This document shows positions 43,561 through 50,811 of a stretch of 64,000 bases of DNA, one piece after another. Source of the stretch: Halogranum rubrum. GTDB lineage: Archaea > Halobacteriota > Halobacteria > Halobacteriales > Haloferacaceae. How positions within the stretch are numbered: position 1 is the stretch's first letter; every line of letters starts with the position of its first letter. Both the position numbers and the translations under genes were made by a program. The notes under the pieces are model-generated. The model was not told where the DNA came from. It searched no databases and saw only the letters and a program-made list of their open reading frames with translations. The stretch is taken from NCBI RefSeq assembly GCF_900114455.1, contig NZ_FOTC01000002.1, positions 963,012 to 1,027,011 on the forward strand. The letters run 5' to 3'.

Positions 43561-44287
43561 GTCGAGCAGAGAATTTCTCTGAATCCATTCCAACCATTAC
43601 AGATGTAAGGTTGTAATATCACTCCAACTCGTTCACTGAACCACCGACCTCACCGAACGGTACGGGTGTCAGTGACGTCGACGACGATTCGGAAGAGACG
43701 AAGCGAATCCGTCACTCCGATGAGTCCACAAACAGAGTGACTTCCCCGAACAGATATCTAATGATTTATATCGAATTTCGATGGCAACTCCACAGGGTTC
43801 TGAGCGCGAAGAGCCCATCGGCCTATAAGATTTCCATCTGCCGGTTTCTTCGCCAGCGTTGATAACGTGAGTTACTGCCTATATTCGCTCTGTAGTCGAT
43901 TAATGCATTAAATAATATAAGAATGAAAACCTATACACTATAACTGGAATTTGCTAGACAGAATACTCATCAAAGTAGAATATCTAGCTGATAGTCGTAG
44001 GTATGATCTTTGACCGACATCATACACAAATTAGCTTAGATAGATTCGCGGGCGATCAGGGTGGTCTGCAGAGGTGGGGTGCGTTCCATGTTCCTTGCTA
44101 ACTCAAAACGTAAAGGGGAGGGTGAATTGAGACATACACCGAGATGATACAAAGATGAATCACAACGACTTCGTCGTCGACGGGATACGGTTGATTGTGG
44201 TCTACAGCGCATCACGGAGCCGCGTATGAGCTACCGTGTACCAGCGGTGCCAAACATTCATTGACCGACCCGCAGTAAATCCGTACA
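43561..44287. other. 727-bp low-GC region without genes
   Basis: GC is much lower than in the flanking genes, especially 43900-44030. A perfect 7-bp dyad, CAGAGAA-T-TTCTCTG, is at 43567-43581 just after the IclR stop. TTACA-GA-TGTAA is at 43597-43608. A third partial copy of the putative operator lies at 43686-43702 (GATTCGGAAGAGACGAA). A 24-codon frame at 44155-44229 has no support. The composition suggests foreign or decayed DNA at the start of the patchwork region. Confidence 0.5.
43686..43702 (+). promoter_or_regulatory. partial third copy of the IclR-region direct repeat
   Basis: GATTCGGAAGAGACGAA matches the last 17 nt of copies at 42529 and 42744 with one or two mismatches. It lies downstream of the IclR gene with no adjacent gene start, so it may be a remnant or an auxiliary site. 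Confidence 0.35.
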
Positions 44288-45271
44288 ATGGTTCAAGGCG
44301 GCCCGATTGTCCAAATCGGCGTGATTCTTCTCTCGATACTGGGTCTGTGGATTGGTGCGCGGTTCTTAGTCGATGCCGTCGTACGGTTGGCTCGACGGTT
44401 CGGGCTCTCGGATCTCACGATCGGGCTGACTATCGTTGCGATGGGAACATCGACACCAGAGCTCGCGGTTTCGGTCGATGCTGCGCTCAAGGGTGCAGGT
44501 AATATCGCGGTTGCAAACGTCCTCGGCTCGAACATCTACAATCTGGCGTTTATTCTGGGCGTGATATCGCTGCTGAAGGTGATTCCAGTCGAAAAATCGC
44601 TTATTCATCGTGATGGCTTCGCTCTACTGGCAAGCACCCTCGTCGGTGGAATCGCAATTTTCGACCTCCAGATTACGAGGTTCGAGGGAACGCTCTTAGC
44701 GGGAGTGTTCGTCGCCTATACGGTCTATCTACTCCGCGCCAACCAGTCGGACTCGACGGTAACCACCAGTCAGTCACCCGAAGGGGGGGTGACCAGCCCA
44801 GTGACCGAGCGTGTGAACTTTCGCGGGCGTGACTTCGGACTTCTCCTGGGTGGACTAGCGCTGGTACTGGTGAGCGGCGACTACATGGTGGCAGCCGCTT
44901 CGGAGCTGGCCCGCAGCGTCGGTATCTCCGAGTGGGTAATCGGCGGGACGATCGTCGCAGCGGGTACGTCGACACCGGAGTTCGCCGTATCGCTGATGGC
45001 ACTCCAGCGAGGGAGCCTTGGCGTCTCGGTCGGAAACGTCGTCGGCAGCAACATCTACAATGTCACGGGAATCTTGGGTGTCGCAGCGGTCGTTAATCCT
45101 CTCGTAGTGAGTAGCCTGGCACTGGAGACGTTAGCATGGTTGGCTGGAATCTCTCTTCTGATGGTTGCCGCCCTCTGGACGGGACGAATCCTCTCTCGGT
45201 TGGAAGGTGCCTTACTTGCCACCTCTGAAATTGCTCGCTGGATTCTCGGTTTGCTTGGATTGGTCGGATAA
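44288..45271 (+). CDS. CaCA family calcium/sodium antiporter (YrbG-like)
   Basis: A 327-aa membrane protein with ten segments in two inverted halves. Alpha-1 repeat: GTSTPELAVS (53-62) with GNIAVANVLGSN (71-82). Alpha-2 repeat: GTSTPEFAVS with GNVVGSN near residues 225-255. These carry the ion-coordinating Thr, Glu and Asn residues of cation/Ca2+ exchangers. It exchanges Na+ for Ca2+ across the membrane. Codon use is less GC-biased than in the core genes (more ATC/ATT and GAT), in line with acquisition. Confidence 0.92.
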   Translation: MVQGGPIVQIGVILLSILGLWIGARFLVDAVVRLARRFGLSDLTIGLTIVAMGTSTPELAVSVDAALKGAGNIAVANVLGSNIYNLAFILGVISLLKVIPVEKSLIHRDGFALLASTLVGGIAIFDLQITRFEGTLLAGVFVAYTVYLLRANQSDSTVTTSQSPEGGVTSPVTERVNFRGRDFGLLLGGLALVLVSGDYMVAAASELARSVGISEWVIGGTIVAAGTSTPEFAVSLMALQRGSLGVSVGNVVGSNIYNVTGILGVAAVVNPLVVSSLALETLAWLAGISLLMVAALWTGRILSRLEGALLATSEIARWILGLLGLVG

Positions 45272-45582
45272 CCTATCTCGAACCCGGGGTGCACCGACCG
45301 AGTGACGGTTCTCGCCCGGAGTCTGACTCATGAAACCCGGACGGACGAGGTACCGTGTCGTCAGTCGAAATTGAGAAACGAGATAGCAGCTACTGGAAGA
45401 AGAATCAACCACCTGAGCAGCAATACAGGATTTGAGATGGTCGATTTCGACCACCGACTGCTCCTCTGTTCCACTTTGTCCAGGTGTCAAGCTGACGTTA
45501 CAGATTCCGACTACGTTGTCGCTCTCTGTCTGACATAGAGGAACGACGACGGTTTACCGATGACCCACGAATCGGCCGTTAG
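45272..45582. other. 311-bp spacer with a degenerate aroQ-3'-end-like repeat
   Basis: No gene is seen. The middle contains the repeat described at 45451-45526. The rest has mixed composition and no readable frame. Confidence 0.45.
45451..45526 (-). repeat. degenerate aroQ-3'-end-like repeat (copy D)
   Basis: On the minus strand 45483-45451 reads LDKVEQRSSRW, close to the chorismate mutase end LNKVEQRESR-stop at 48778-48746 (21 of 33 bases identical by my count). The next 43 bases (45484-45526) match 46728-46770 beside copy C at 33 of 43 positions. So C and D are related beyond the short core. Confidence 0.5.
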
Positions 45583-46584
45583 ATGAACTCGAAGCGGTGG
45601 CTTCAACGTCATCAAGTCGGCGTCTATGCAGTCTTCGTTCTCCTCGCCGTTGGCGTCGGAATCGGTCGCTCGAACTCGGCGACGCTTTTCGAGCGACTCA
45701 TCGACCCGATACTGGCCTCTCTGCTCTACGTCACGTTCCTCGAAATCCCGTTCGTCCGACTCCGTCGCGCATTCGCGAACGGGCGATTTGTTGCGGCAGC
45801 ACTGGGTATGAACTTCCTCGTCGTCCCTATCGTCGTCTGGGGACTCACTCGGTTCCTCCCCCAACGACCAGCCATTCTCGTGGGTGCGTTGATGGTGCTT
45901 CTGACACCGTGTATCGACTACGTGATTACCTTCACCGAACTCGCCGACGGCGACTCCGAACAGATTACCGCGACGACCCCAGCCCTGATGCTCGTCCAAC
46001 TGTTGTTGCTCCCGGCGTATCTGTGGCTGTTCATGGGTTCGGAAGTCGCGGAAGTCATCGAGCCGGGGCCGTTCGTCGAGGCGTTCTTGATAATCATCGC
46101 GCTCCCACTGACGCTCGCGTGGCTTACCGAAGTGTGGGCGGAACGGTCGTCGAGGGGTAACGCGTGGCAGGAGACGATGGGGTGGTTACCGGTTCCGATG
46201 ATGGGCGCGACGTTGTTCGTCGTCATCGCGTCACAACTTCCCCGGGTACAGAGTTCGATTGCACAGATTGCAGTCGTCGTTCCGGTGTACGTCGCCTTCC
46301 TCGTCGTTATGCCAATACTCGGACGACTCGCAGCGGGAGTCTTGCAGATGGATGCCGGGGAGGGTAGGGCGCTCGTGTTCACGTCGGTCACCCGTAACTC
46401 GCTGGTCGTCCTCCCACTCGCACTTGCGCTTCCGGCAGGTTATCGACTGGCACCTGCGGTCGTCGTGACACAAACGCTCGTCGAACTGGTCGGGATGGTT
46501 ACTCTGACGCGAGTCGTCCCGGCGTGGCTCGTACCGGACTCGCCGAAGCGACTCTCACTTTCCAGACTGACGAGTCGTAAGTGA
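45583..46584 (+). CDS. arsenic-resistance-like ACR3/bile acid:sodium symporter family transporter
   Basis: A 333-aa ten-helix membrane protein. YVTFLEIPFVRLRRAF at 49-64 and LLTPCIDYVITFTELADGD at 107-124, with Cys110, are typical of the ACR3-related BASS subgroup annotated as arsenic resistance protein; a Cys in TM4 is essential in true ACR3 arsenite pumps. No arsR, arsC or arsM gene is adjacent, so the substrate is open (arsenite, or an organic anion). The gene is bracketed by repeat copies D and C. Confidence 0.85.
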   Translation: MNSKRWLQRHQVGVYAVFVLLAVGVGIGRSNSATLFERLIDPILASLLYVTFLEIPFVRLRRAFANGRFVAAALGMNFLVVPIVVWGLTRFLPQRPAILVGALMVLLTPCIDYVITFTELADGDSEQITATTPALMLVQLLLLPAYLWLFMGSEVAEVIEPGPFVEAFLIIIALPLTLAWLTEVWAERSSRGNAWQETMGWLPVPMMGATLFVVIASQLPRVQSSIAQIAVVVPVYVAFLVVMPILGRLAAGVLQMDAGEGRALVFTSVTRNSLVVLPLALALPAGYRLAPAVVVTQTLVELVGMVTLTRVVPAWLVPDSPKRLSLSRLTSRK

Positions 46585-46694
46585 GGTCTATGGGAACCGT
46601 GTCCTCGTGCAACGACCGAGAGACGAGAGAGCAACTGCCCAAAGAAGAGTCAACTAACAAAACTGCGATACAGGTCTCAGAATCCCAAAATCAG

Positions 46695-46770
46695 CTACCG
46701 CTTCTCGCGCTGATGAACCTTGTTCGGGTCTCGGACTGATGTTACAGATTTCGTCTACTTTGCCGCTTTC
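46695..46770 (-). repeat. aroQ-3'-end-like repeat (copy C)
   Basis: The core 46695-46727 read on the minus strand gives NKVHQREKR-stop, the chorismate mutase C-terminus in a version that differs from the resident gene. It matches copy B at 31 of 33 bases. The adjacent 43 bases match the flank of copy D at 77 percent. Confidence 0.65.
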
Positions 46771-46820
46771 TCGACATCGGCCCCGACGATGGTCGCTTCT
46801 TCACCAAGTAGTGCGTAAGT

Positions 46821-47363
46821 TTAGAGTTCGTTCTCTTTCCACTGAACCAACTGTTGATGCCAATCAACGAACTCCTGAATCGTTCCCGCCGTCGTGCGTC
46901 TAATGCCCGCATCTTTCATCGTTGCGACGACGGTCTCGGCTAACTCTGCGACTGCGTTGTATAGCGTCTTCGGCTGAAGACGGTACTGGTGGGCTCCGAT
47001 TGGATTTCCGACTAAGTCCTCCATAATCAGTCTGGTCTCCGAATCTACCGTTTCGAGCCGCCAATCAAGATACGCACATCCTCTATCCCCGCAAACACAA
47101 CAAAATGGGTTTGCGCTTGCGGAGCCAGTCCTCTCGAATTCACTACTCATCTCAAACATCGATTTCACGGTATCCGATACGTCGAACTCATCCGGAATTC
47201 TCCGCTCTACACACAGTTCATCCCCGTTCAGATAGAGATGGACTCGGCCAATTACTGCAGAACCATACAGTCGTGTGCCCTCTCGAAAATCCACTCCTGC
47301 TTCGACGTAATCTAGTTTCTCTGTCTCGAATCGAATTGTTCTGAGCAGAGGCCTGTTGTTCAT
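46821..47363 (-). CDS. unknown protein with Cys cluster CCxCGDxGC
   Basis: A 180-aa protein unlike its neighbours in base and codon use (low GC, few GAC/GTC runs). It starts MNNRPLLRTIRFETEKLDY, has a Cys-rich turn FCCVCGDRGCAYLDW at about residues 86-100, and a helical C-terminal half ending in EFVDWHQQLVQWKENEL. A C-x-C-G-x-x-G-C turn occurs in some bacterial proteins of unknown function, and it could bind zinc. I recognise no family. It is the only gene between repeat copies C and B. Confidence 0.7.
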   Translation of the reverse strand: MNNRPLLRTIRFETEKLDYVEAGVDFREGTRLYGSAVIGRVHLYLNGDELCVERRIPDEFDVSDTVKSMFEMSSEFERTGSASANPFCCVCGDRGCAYLDWRLETVDSETRLIMEDLVGNPIGAHQYRLQPKTLYNAVAELAETVVATMKDAGIRRTTAGTIQEFVDWHQQLVQWKENEL

Positions 47364-47448
47364 TTTAGAAGCAGTTACTAGAACGAGAGATAAATCTTAT
47401 TAGCTAATTAGACAGTAGTGTTCAATATTCTCTCTCGAATGTTATATG

Positions 47449-47481
47449 CTACCGCTTCTCGCGCTTATGAACCTTGTTCAG
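47449..47481 (-). repeat. aroQ-3'-end-like repeat (copy B)
   Basis: On the minus strand the core and its 5' flank read VIELNKVHKREKR-stop, matching LIELNKVEQRESR-stop of the resident chorismate mutase. The core is 31 of 33 bases identical to copy C. It lies between the Cys-cluster gene and the alpha/beta hydrolase gene. Confidence 0.65.
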
Positions 47482-47586
47482 TTCAATAACTCACGTAACA
47501 CGGTCGCGTGTACTTTTCCGGTATCCAAGTATCCCTTCTGTGGTAGTTGGTGATCGTTCATCTCTCTCGCGTCCGAACAGTTGTGT

Positions 47587-48372
47587 TCACTCGTCGTTCG
47601 CAGTGCTCGTAAGGATTAGTTCGGTCGCCTCGTCGGGAGCGTCCCAATGAGGGTAATGCCCACTGTCCTCGAACCAGTACAACTGAGCGTTGGGGAACCT
47701 GTCCAGCGCGCGTTTTGCCTGCCTGGGCAGGGTAACTCGATCCTTGCGCCCCCATCCGATTACGACCGATCCCGGTGTGGAGTCCGTCCCCGGTTGGCTC
47801 GGGCCGAACGCCAACCGACGAAGTAGTTCGTCAAACGACGGCGAGTCGGCGAAGGTCCGCATCTCCTCCCGTGTGACCTCGGCGGAGAGGTCCCAGGGCC
47901 GTGCCGAGAGCTGAATCAGGAGCATGGTCCGACCGACGGCACTCCCCATCAGCCGGTCCATCACGGGTTGGAGGAGGCGAACGAGACGTATCGAGGGGGC
48001 GAGCGTCGCGTAGAAGAAGTACCGCTCCCACCCCTTCCAGAACCCACCGGGATCGAGTGCAACGGTTGTGCCGACCTCCCCGCGGCGCGCGAGTTCGAGG
48101 ACGAGTCGCGCTCCCATCGAGTTGCCGACCACGTCGACGCCGGCGAGGTCGTTCGCATCGAGAAACGAAGTGACGGCATCGGCAAGGGTGTCGATGGATA
48201 CTTCACCGGAGAGCGCCGGCGTCTCCCCGTGACCCGGGAGGTCCACTGCGACGACTTCCCGTTCGGCGGCCAACCCGTCGAGGATGGGGGTCCACGTCCG
48301 CCAACTCCCGCCCAGTCCGTGGATCAAGAGTAACGGTTCACCGGACCCGCGACAGACGTGATTCATCTCCAT
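47587..48372 (-). CDS. alpha/beta hydrolase
   Basis: A 261-aa hydrolase of the MhpC/BioH-like type. The oxyanion region is LLLIHGLGGSWRTW (14-27) and VDLPGHGETP follows. The nucleophile elbow is GNSMGA (Ser near residue 85), the acid lies in GWGRKDRVTLP, and the catalytic His is in DSGHYPHWD near the C-terminus. It is cytoplasmic; the substrate is unknown. It sits between repeat copy B and the aroQ 3' end and so is probably part of an acquired segment. Confidence 0.9.
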   Translation of the reverse strand: MEMNHVCRGSGEPLLLIHGLGGSWRTWTPILDGLAAEREVVAVDLPGHGETPALSGEVSIDTLADAVTSFLDANDLAGVDVVGNSMGARLVLELARRGEVGTTVALDPGGFWKGWERYFFYATLAPSIRLVRLLQPVMDRLMGSAVGRTMLLIQLSARPWDLSAEVTREEMRTFADSPSFDELLRRLAFGPSQPGTDSTPGSVVIGWGRKDRVTLPRQAKRALDRFPNAQLYWFEDSGHYPHWDAPDEATELILTSTANDE

Positions 48373-48745
48373 ACACTACTAGGGGGACTCCAGGGTTGTA
48401 TCAGTTCGTGTACGAAATCGAAACTCGTCGTCGCGTGCCGCTCGCGGTTGTCCACGAACAGCGATTCTGCGTCAGGGGATGTTGGCCACTGAACGACATC
48501 TGATTGAACGGAATACGGTCGCAATCCGACCGTCTTGTCGAGGCCCCTCGGCAGGGACTCGATACCGCTGGCGTCCCTGACTCGTGAGTCGCCAGTCGAG
48601 CCCCGCCAGTCGATGAGTCAGGCAGTCGACCGACCGACGGTTGCGTCGGGGCCCAGCAGGAGGGTCCCGTCCAGTGACTCGAGGCCGATGTTGTACTCGT
48701 TAGCTCCGTAGATACAGGTACGTAAACGGGACGTCCGGGTCCCTA
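48373..48745. other. 373-bp spacer between hydrolase and aroQ
   Basis: No recognisable gene. On the minus strand about 27 codons near 48705-48625 are open and acidic (ANEYNIGLESLDGTLLLGPD) before a stop, which may be the tail of a lost gene. Short repeated words (GACTCG, CAGTCGA) occur at 48590-48630. Confidence 0.4.
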
Positions 48746-49060
48746 CTACCTGCTTTCCCGCTGCTCTACCTTGTTCAACTCGATGAGTAACCGGAAAATC
48801 GCTTTCACCAGATTCGCGTCGACTTCGAACCGTTCGGCGTTCAGGCCAGCACGCTCCATCACTTTATCCTCCTGCGATTCGTCCGTCGTCGGCAGGTCTT
48901 GTTCGGCTTTGACCTGTGCGACGGTGTCGGCGACGTAGGTTCGCCGGGCGATGAGTTCGACGATTTCACGGTCGATGTCCTCTATCTCTTCGCGCAGTTC
49001 GTCCAGGCTCATGTCCTCCGGTCGTATCTCGGTCATCTCGTTCGTCTCGTTCTGTGTCAT
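48746..49060 (-). CDS. aroQ: chorismate mutase (AroQ type)
   Basis: A 104-aa all-helical chorismate mutase making prephenate for Phe/Tyr synthesis. LDELREEIEDIDREIVELIARRTYVADTVAQVKAEQ holds the active-site Arg residues of helix 1, followed by the Lys of VAQVKAEQ, and the last helix is LVKAIFRLLIELNKVEQ. ATG 49060 overlaps the shikimate kinase stop by 4 bp. Its last codons (48778-48746) are the sequence that recurs in degenerate form at three places downstream. Confidence 0.92.
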   Translation of the reverse strand: MTQNETNEMTEIRPEDMSLDELREEIEDIDREIVELIARRTYVADTVAQVKAEQDLPTTDESQEDKVMERAGLNAERFEVDANLVKAIFRLLIELNKVEQRESR

Positions 49061-49908
49061 AGGGTTCGTGCTCCGTCGTTTCGTGTCGTCGTCTGCCACG
49101 TTGTTCCATCGCGTTCGTCCCAGCGTTTCTGCACGTCTTCCAGTCGCGCTCGTTCGCCGACGGCGACGACGCTCGGTCCGGTACCCGAAAGCGAGACACC
49201 GTCGACGCTCGGCATCGCCTCGACGGCGGGGTCCGTCGGAAATCCGAGGGCCGCCGAGAAGGCGAGACCGTTGACCGTCATCGCCTCGCCGTACCGGCCG
49301 TCGAGTGCGAGGTCGGCGACGAGGTGGGCCATCGGCGCGACCTGTTTGCAGCGGTCGACGTCGGCGTCGGCCGAGAACGCCTGTTCGGGCGGTGTCCAGA
49401 CGAGGACGTCCCACTCGACCTGTTCGCGTGAGAGCAAGTCGTCCGTCTCGTTGTCGGTGACGGTGACGCCGCCGAGCATACTCGCCGTGGCGTCGTCGAA
49501 CGCGCCGGTGACGGTGACGCCGACGTCGCGGGCCGCCTGCACGCCGATGCGACAGGCGTCTTCGCGGTCGATGTCGTCTGTGGCGTCCAGCGCCGAGAGC
49601 GTCGCCAGCACCGTCGCGTTCGCGGCCGCGCTGGAACTCTTGAGTCCCGAAGCCATCGGGAGGTCGCTCTCGGTTCGCACGTGTCCGCCCTGCCCGTCGC
49701 CGAACTCGTCGACGACGAGTTCGACACAGCGCTCAACGAGACGCGTGTCGGCGTCCGGCGAGTCGTCGATTTCGCCAGTGACTTCGTCGCTGCTGTCGAG
49801 TTCGACGCTCGCTCGCGTCTCGGCGTCGATGGCGAACGCCGACCCGACACCGGTAGCGAGAGCGTTCAGTACGGTTCCCGCCCCGAGGGCGGCCGCTCGG
49901 CCGTTCAT
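49057..49908 (-). CDS. shikimate kinase, archaeal GHMP type
   Basis: A 283-aa GHMP-superfamily kinase phosphorylating shikimate. It has the N-terminal GRAAALGAGTVLNALATG, the ATP-binding motif LPMASGLKSSSAAANA (about 84-99) and the C-terminal VSLSGTGPSVVAVG. This is the archaeal enzyme, unrelated to bacterial AroK. It forms a two-gene aromatic amino acid operon with aroQ. ATG 49908 fits family length; longer in-frame starts run into the divergent promoter. Confidence 0.93.
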   Translation of the reverse strand: MNGRAAALGAGTVLNALATGVGSAFAIDAETRASVELDSSDEVTGEIDDSPDADTRLVERCVELVVDEFGDGQGGHVRTESDLPMASGLKSSSAAANATVLATLSALDATDDIDREDACRIGVQAARDVGVTVTGAFDDATASMLGGVTVTDNETDDLLSREQVEWDVLVWTPPEQAFSADADVDRCKQVAPMAHLVADLALDGRYGEAMTVNGLAFSAALGFPTDPAVEAMPSVDGVSLSGTGPSVVAVGERARLEDVQKRWDERDGTTWQTTTRNDGARTL

Positions 49909-50032
49909 ACACTGAGACTGCCAACCATCGCAATAGGTGTGGCGGTCCCTGCCGTATTCGCGTCTCCGAGTCGGACCGCCGCGACGCTCCCGAGACGCGA
50001 CGCTTTTCCCCACGCCCCCGGTAGCGTCGTAC

Positions 50033-50467
50033 ATGAGCGCACGCAACGACGTCGCCCCGAGCACGCTCGGCGTCGAACTCCGCGAGGAGGGTGTCGTCGT
50101 CGAGTATCTCGACGGCCGAACGACCCTCTACCGAGGTGTCCCCCGGACAGTCAGTGACACGCTGACGACGGGCCCCGGCAAGGAGACGCACATCCTCGTC
50201 ACCGACCCGACGGAGACAGAGGGCGTGTTGATGTACGTCAACGACCTCAAGACGCACGACGACATCCTCGAACAGAGCGGTGTCGGCCGCGTCATCCTGA
50301 ACGCCGACGAGGAAGAGGAGCTGTTCCCCGGCGTCACCGTCCACCGAATGGGAGGAATGCGCACCGAAGTCGCTGCCGACCCCGACGTGGCCCGTGGCCG
50401 CGTGTTCGTCTTCGTCGAGGACGACTGGGGCGAACAGAGCTACGAGTTCGTCGCCGACGCGTCCTAA
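50033..50467 (+). CDS. DUF5796 family protein
   Basis: A 144-aa conserved haloarchaeal protein of unknown function. It begins STLGVELREEGVVVEYLDGRTTLYRGVP, with beta-strand character, and contains TGPGKETHILVTDPTETEGVLMYVNDLKTHDDILE, both characteristic of DUF5796. It is probably a soluble beta-rich protein. ATG 50033 is preceded by GCTTTTCC at about -30. The next small gene begins 3 bp after its stop. Confidence 0.85.
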   Translation: MSARNDVAPSTLGVELREEGVVVEYLDGRTTLYRGVPRTVSDTLTTGPGKETHILVTDPTETEGVLMYVNDLKTHDDILEQSGVGRVILNADEEEELFPGVTVHRMGGMRTEVAADPDVARGRVFVFVEDDWGEQSYEFVADAS

Positions 50468-50469
50468 CC

Positions 50470-50703
50470 GTGGCGCTCCGCAAACAGTGGCGCACGTTGG
50501 ACAGAGCGACTGTCGGGAAGGCTCCCGACCGCTTCGGTTACTACGAACTCGGCGACGCGGACGGAGCCGTCGTCGATAGCAGCGTCGGCGTCCTTCGGGA
50601 CGCGCTGAAAGACGCCCTCTCCTACGGCAGTGCCAGCAAGGTGCGGTGGACAGAGGCGACGTCCCGAGAGCACGCCGAGCGACTGGCCGAGGAACACCGG
50701 TAA
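50470..50703 (+). CDS. small haloarchaeal conserved protein
   Basis: A 77-aa protein starting at GTG 50470, directly after the DUF5796 stop, so the two are almost certainly cotranscribed. It contains DRFGYYELGDADGAVVDSSVGVLRDALKDAL, a strand-turn-helix pattern loosely like a GIY-YIG fold, and a closing helix SREHAERLAEEHR. It probably belongs to a haloarchaeal DUF family; the function is unknown. Confidence 0.78.
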   Translation: MALRKQWRTLDRATVGKAPDRFGYYELGDADGAVVDSSVGVLRDALKDALSYGSASKVRWTEATSREHAERLAEEHR

Positions 50704-50811
50704 CGCCGGGGCCGCGTCGAGTCACCTTCTACCGACTACCAACAGTACGACGGCGAGTCACTCGCGAACCGCTGGGGAAGGGTAAAGGTCCGGCCACGCC
50801 AAGCCGGGGAC

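Noticed and set aside
44155-44229. 24-codon frame before the antiporter
   Set aside because: It is too short, has no ribosome-binding site or TATA element, and lies in low-GC decayed sequence.
44229-44262. Possible fourth aroQ-like tail (starts CTACCG like copies B and C)
   Set aside because: Only the first six or so bases agree. The remaining codons do not match the NKV-x-QRE-x-R pattern.
47105-47344. Plus-strand frame opposite the Cys-cluster gene
   Set aside because: It is an antisense shadow. The minus-strand frame is longer, has an ATG and balanced composition.
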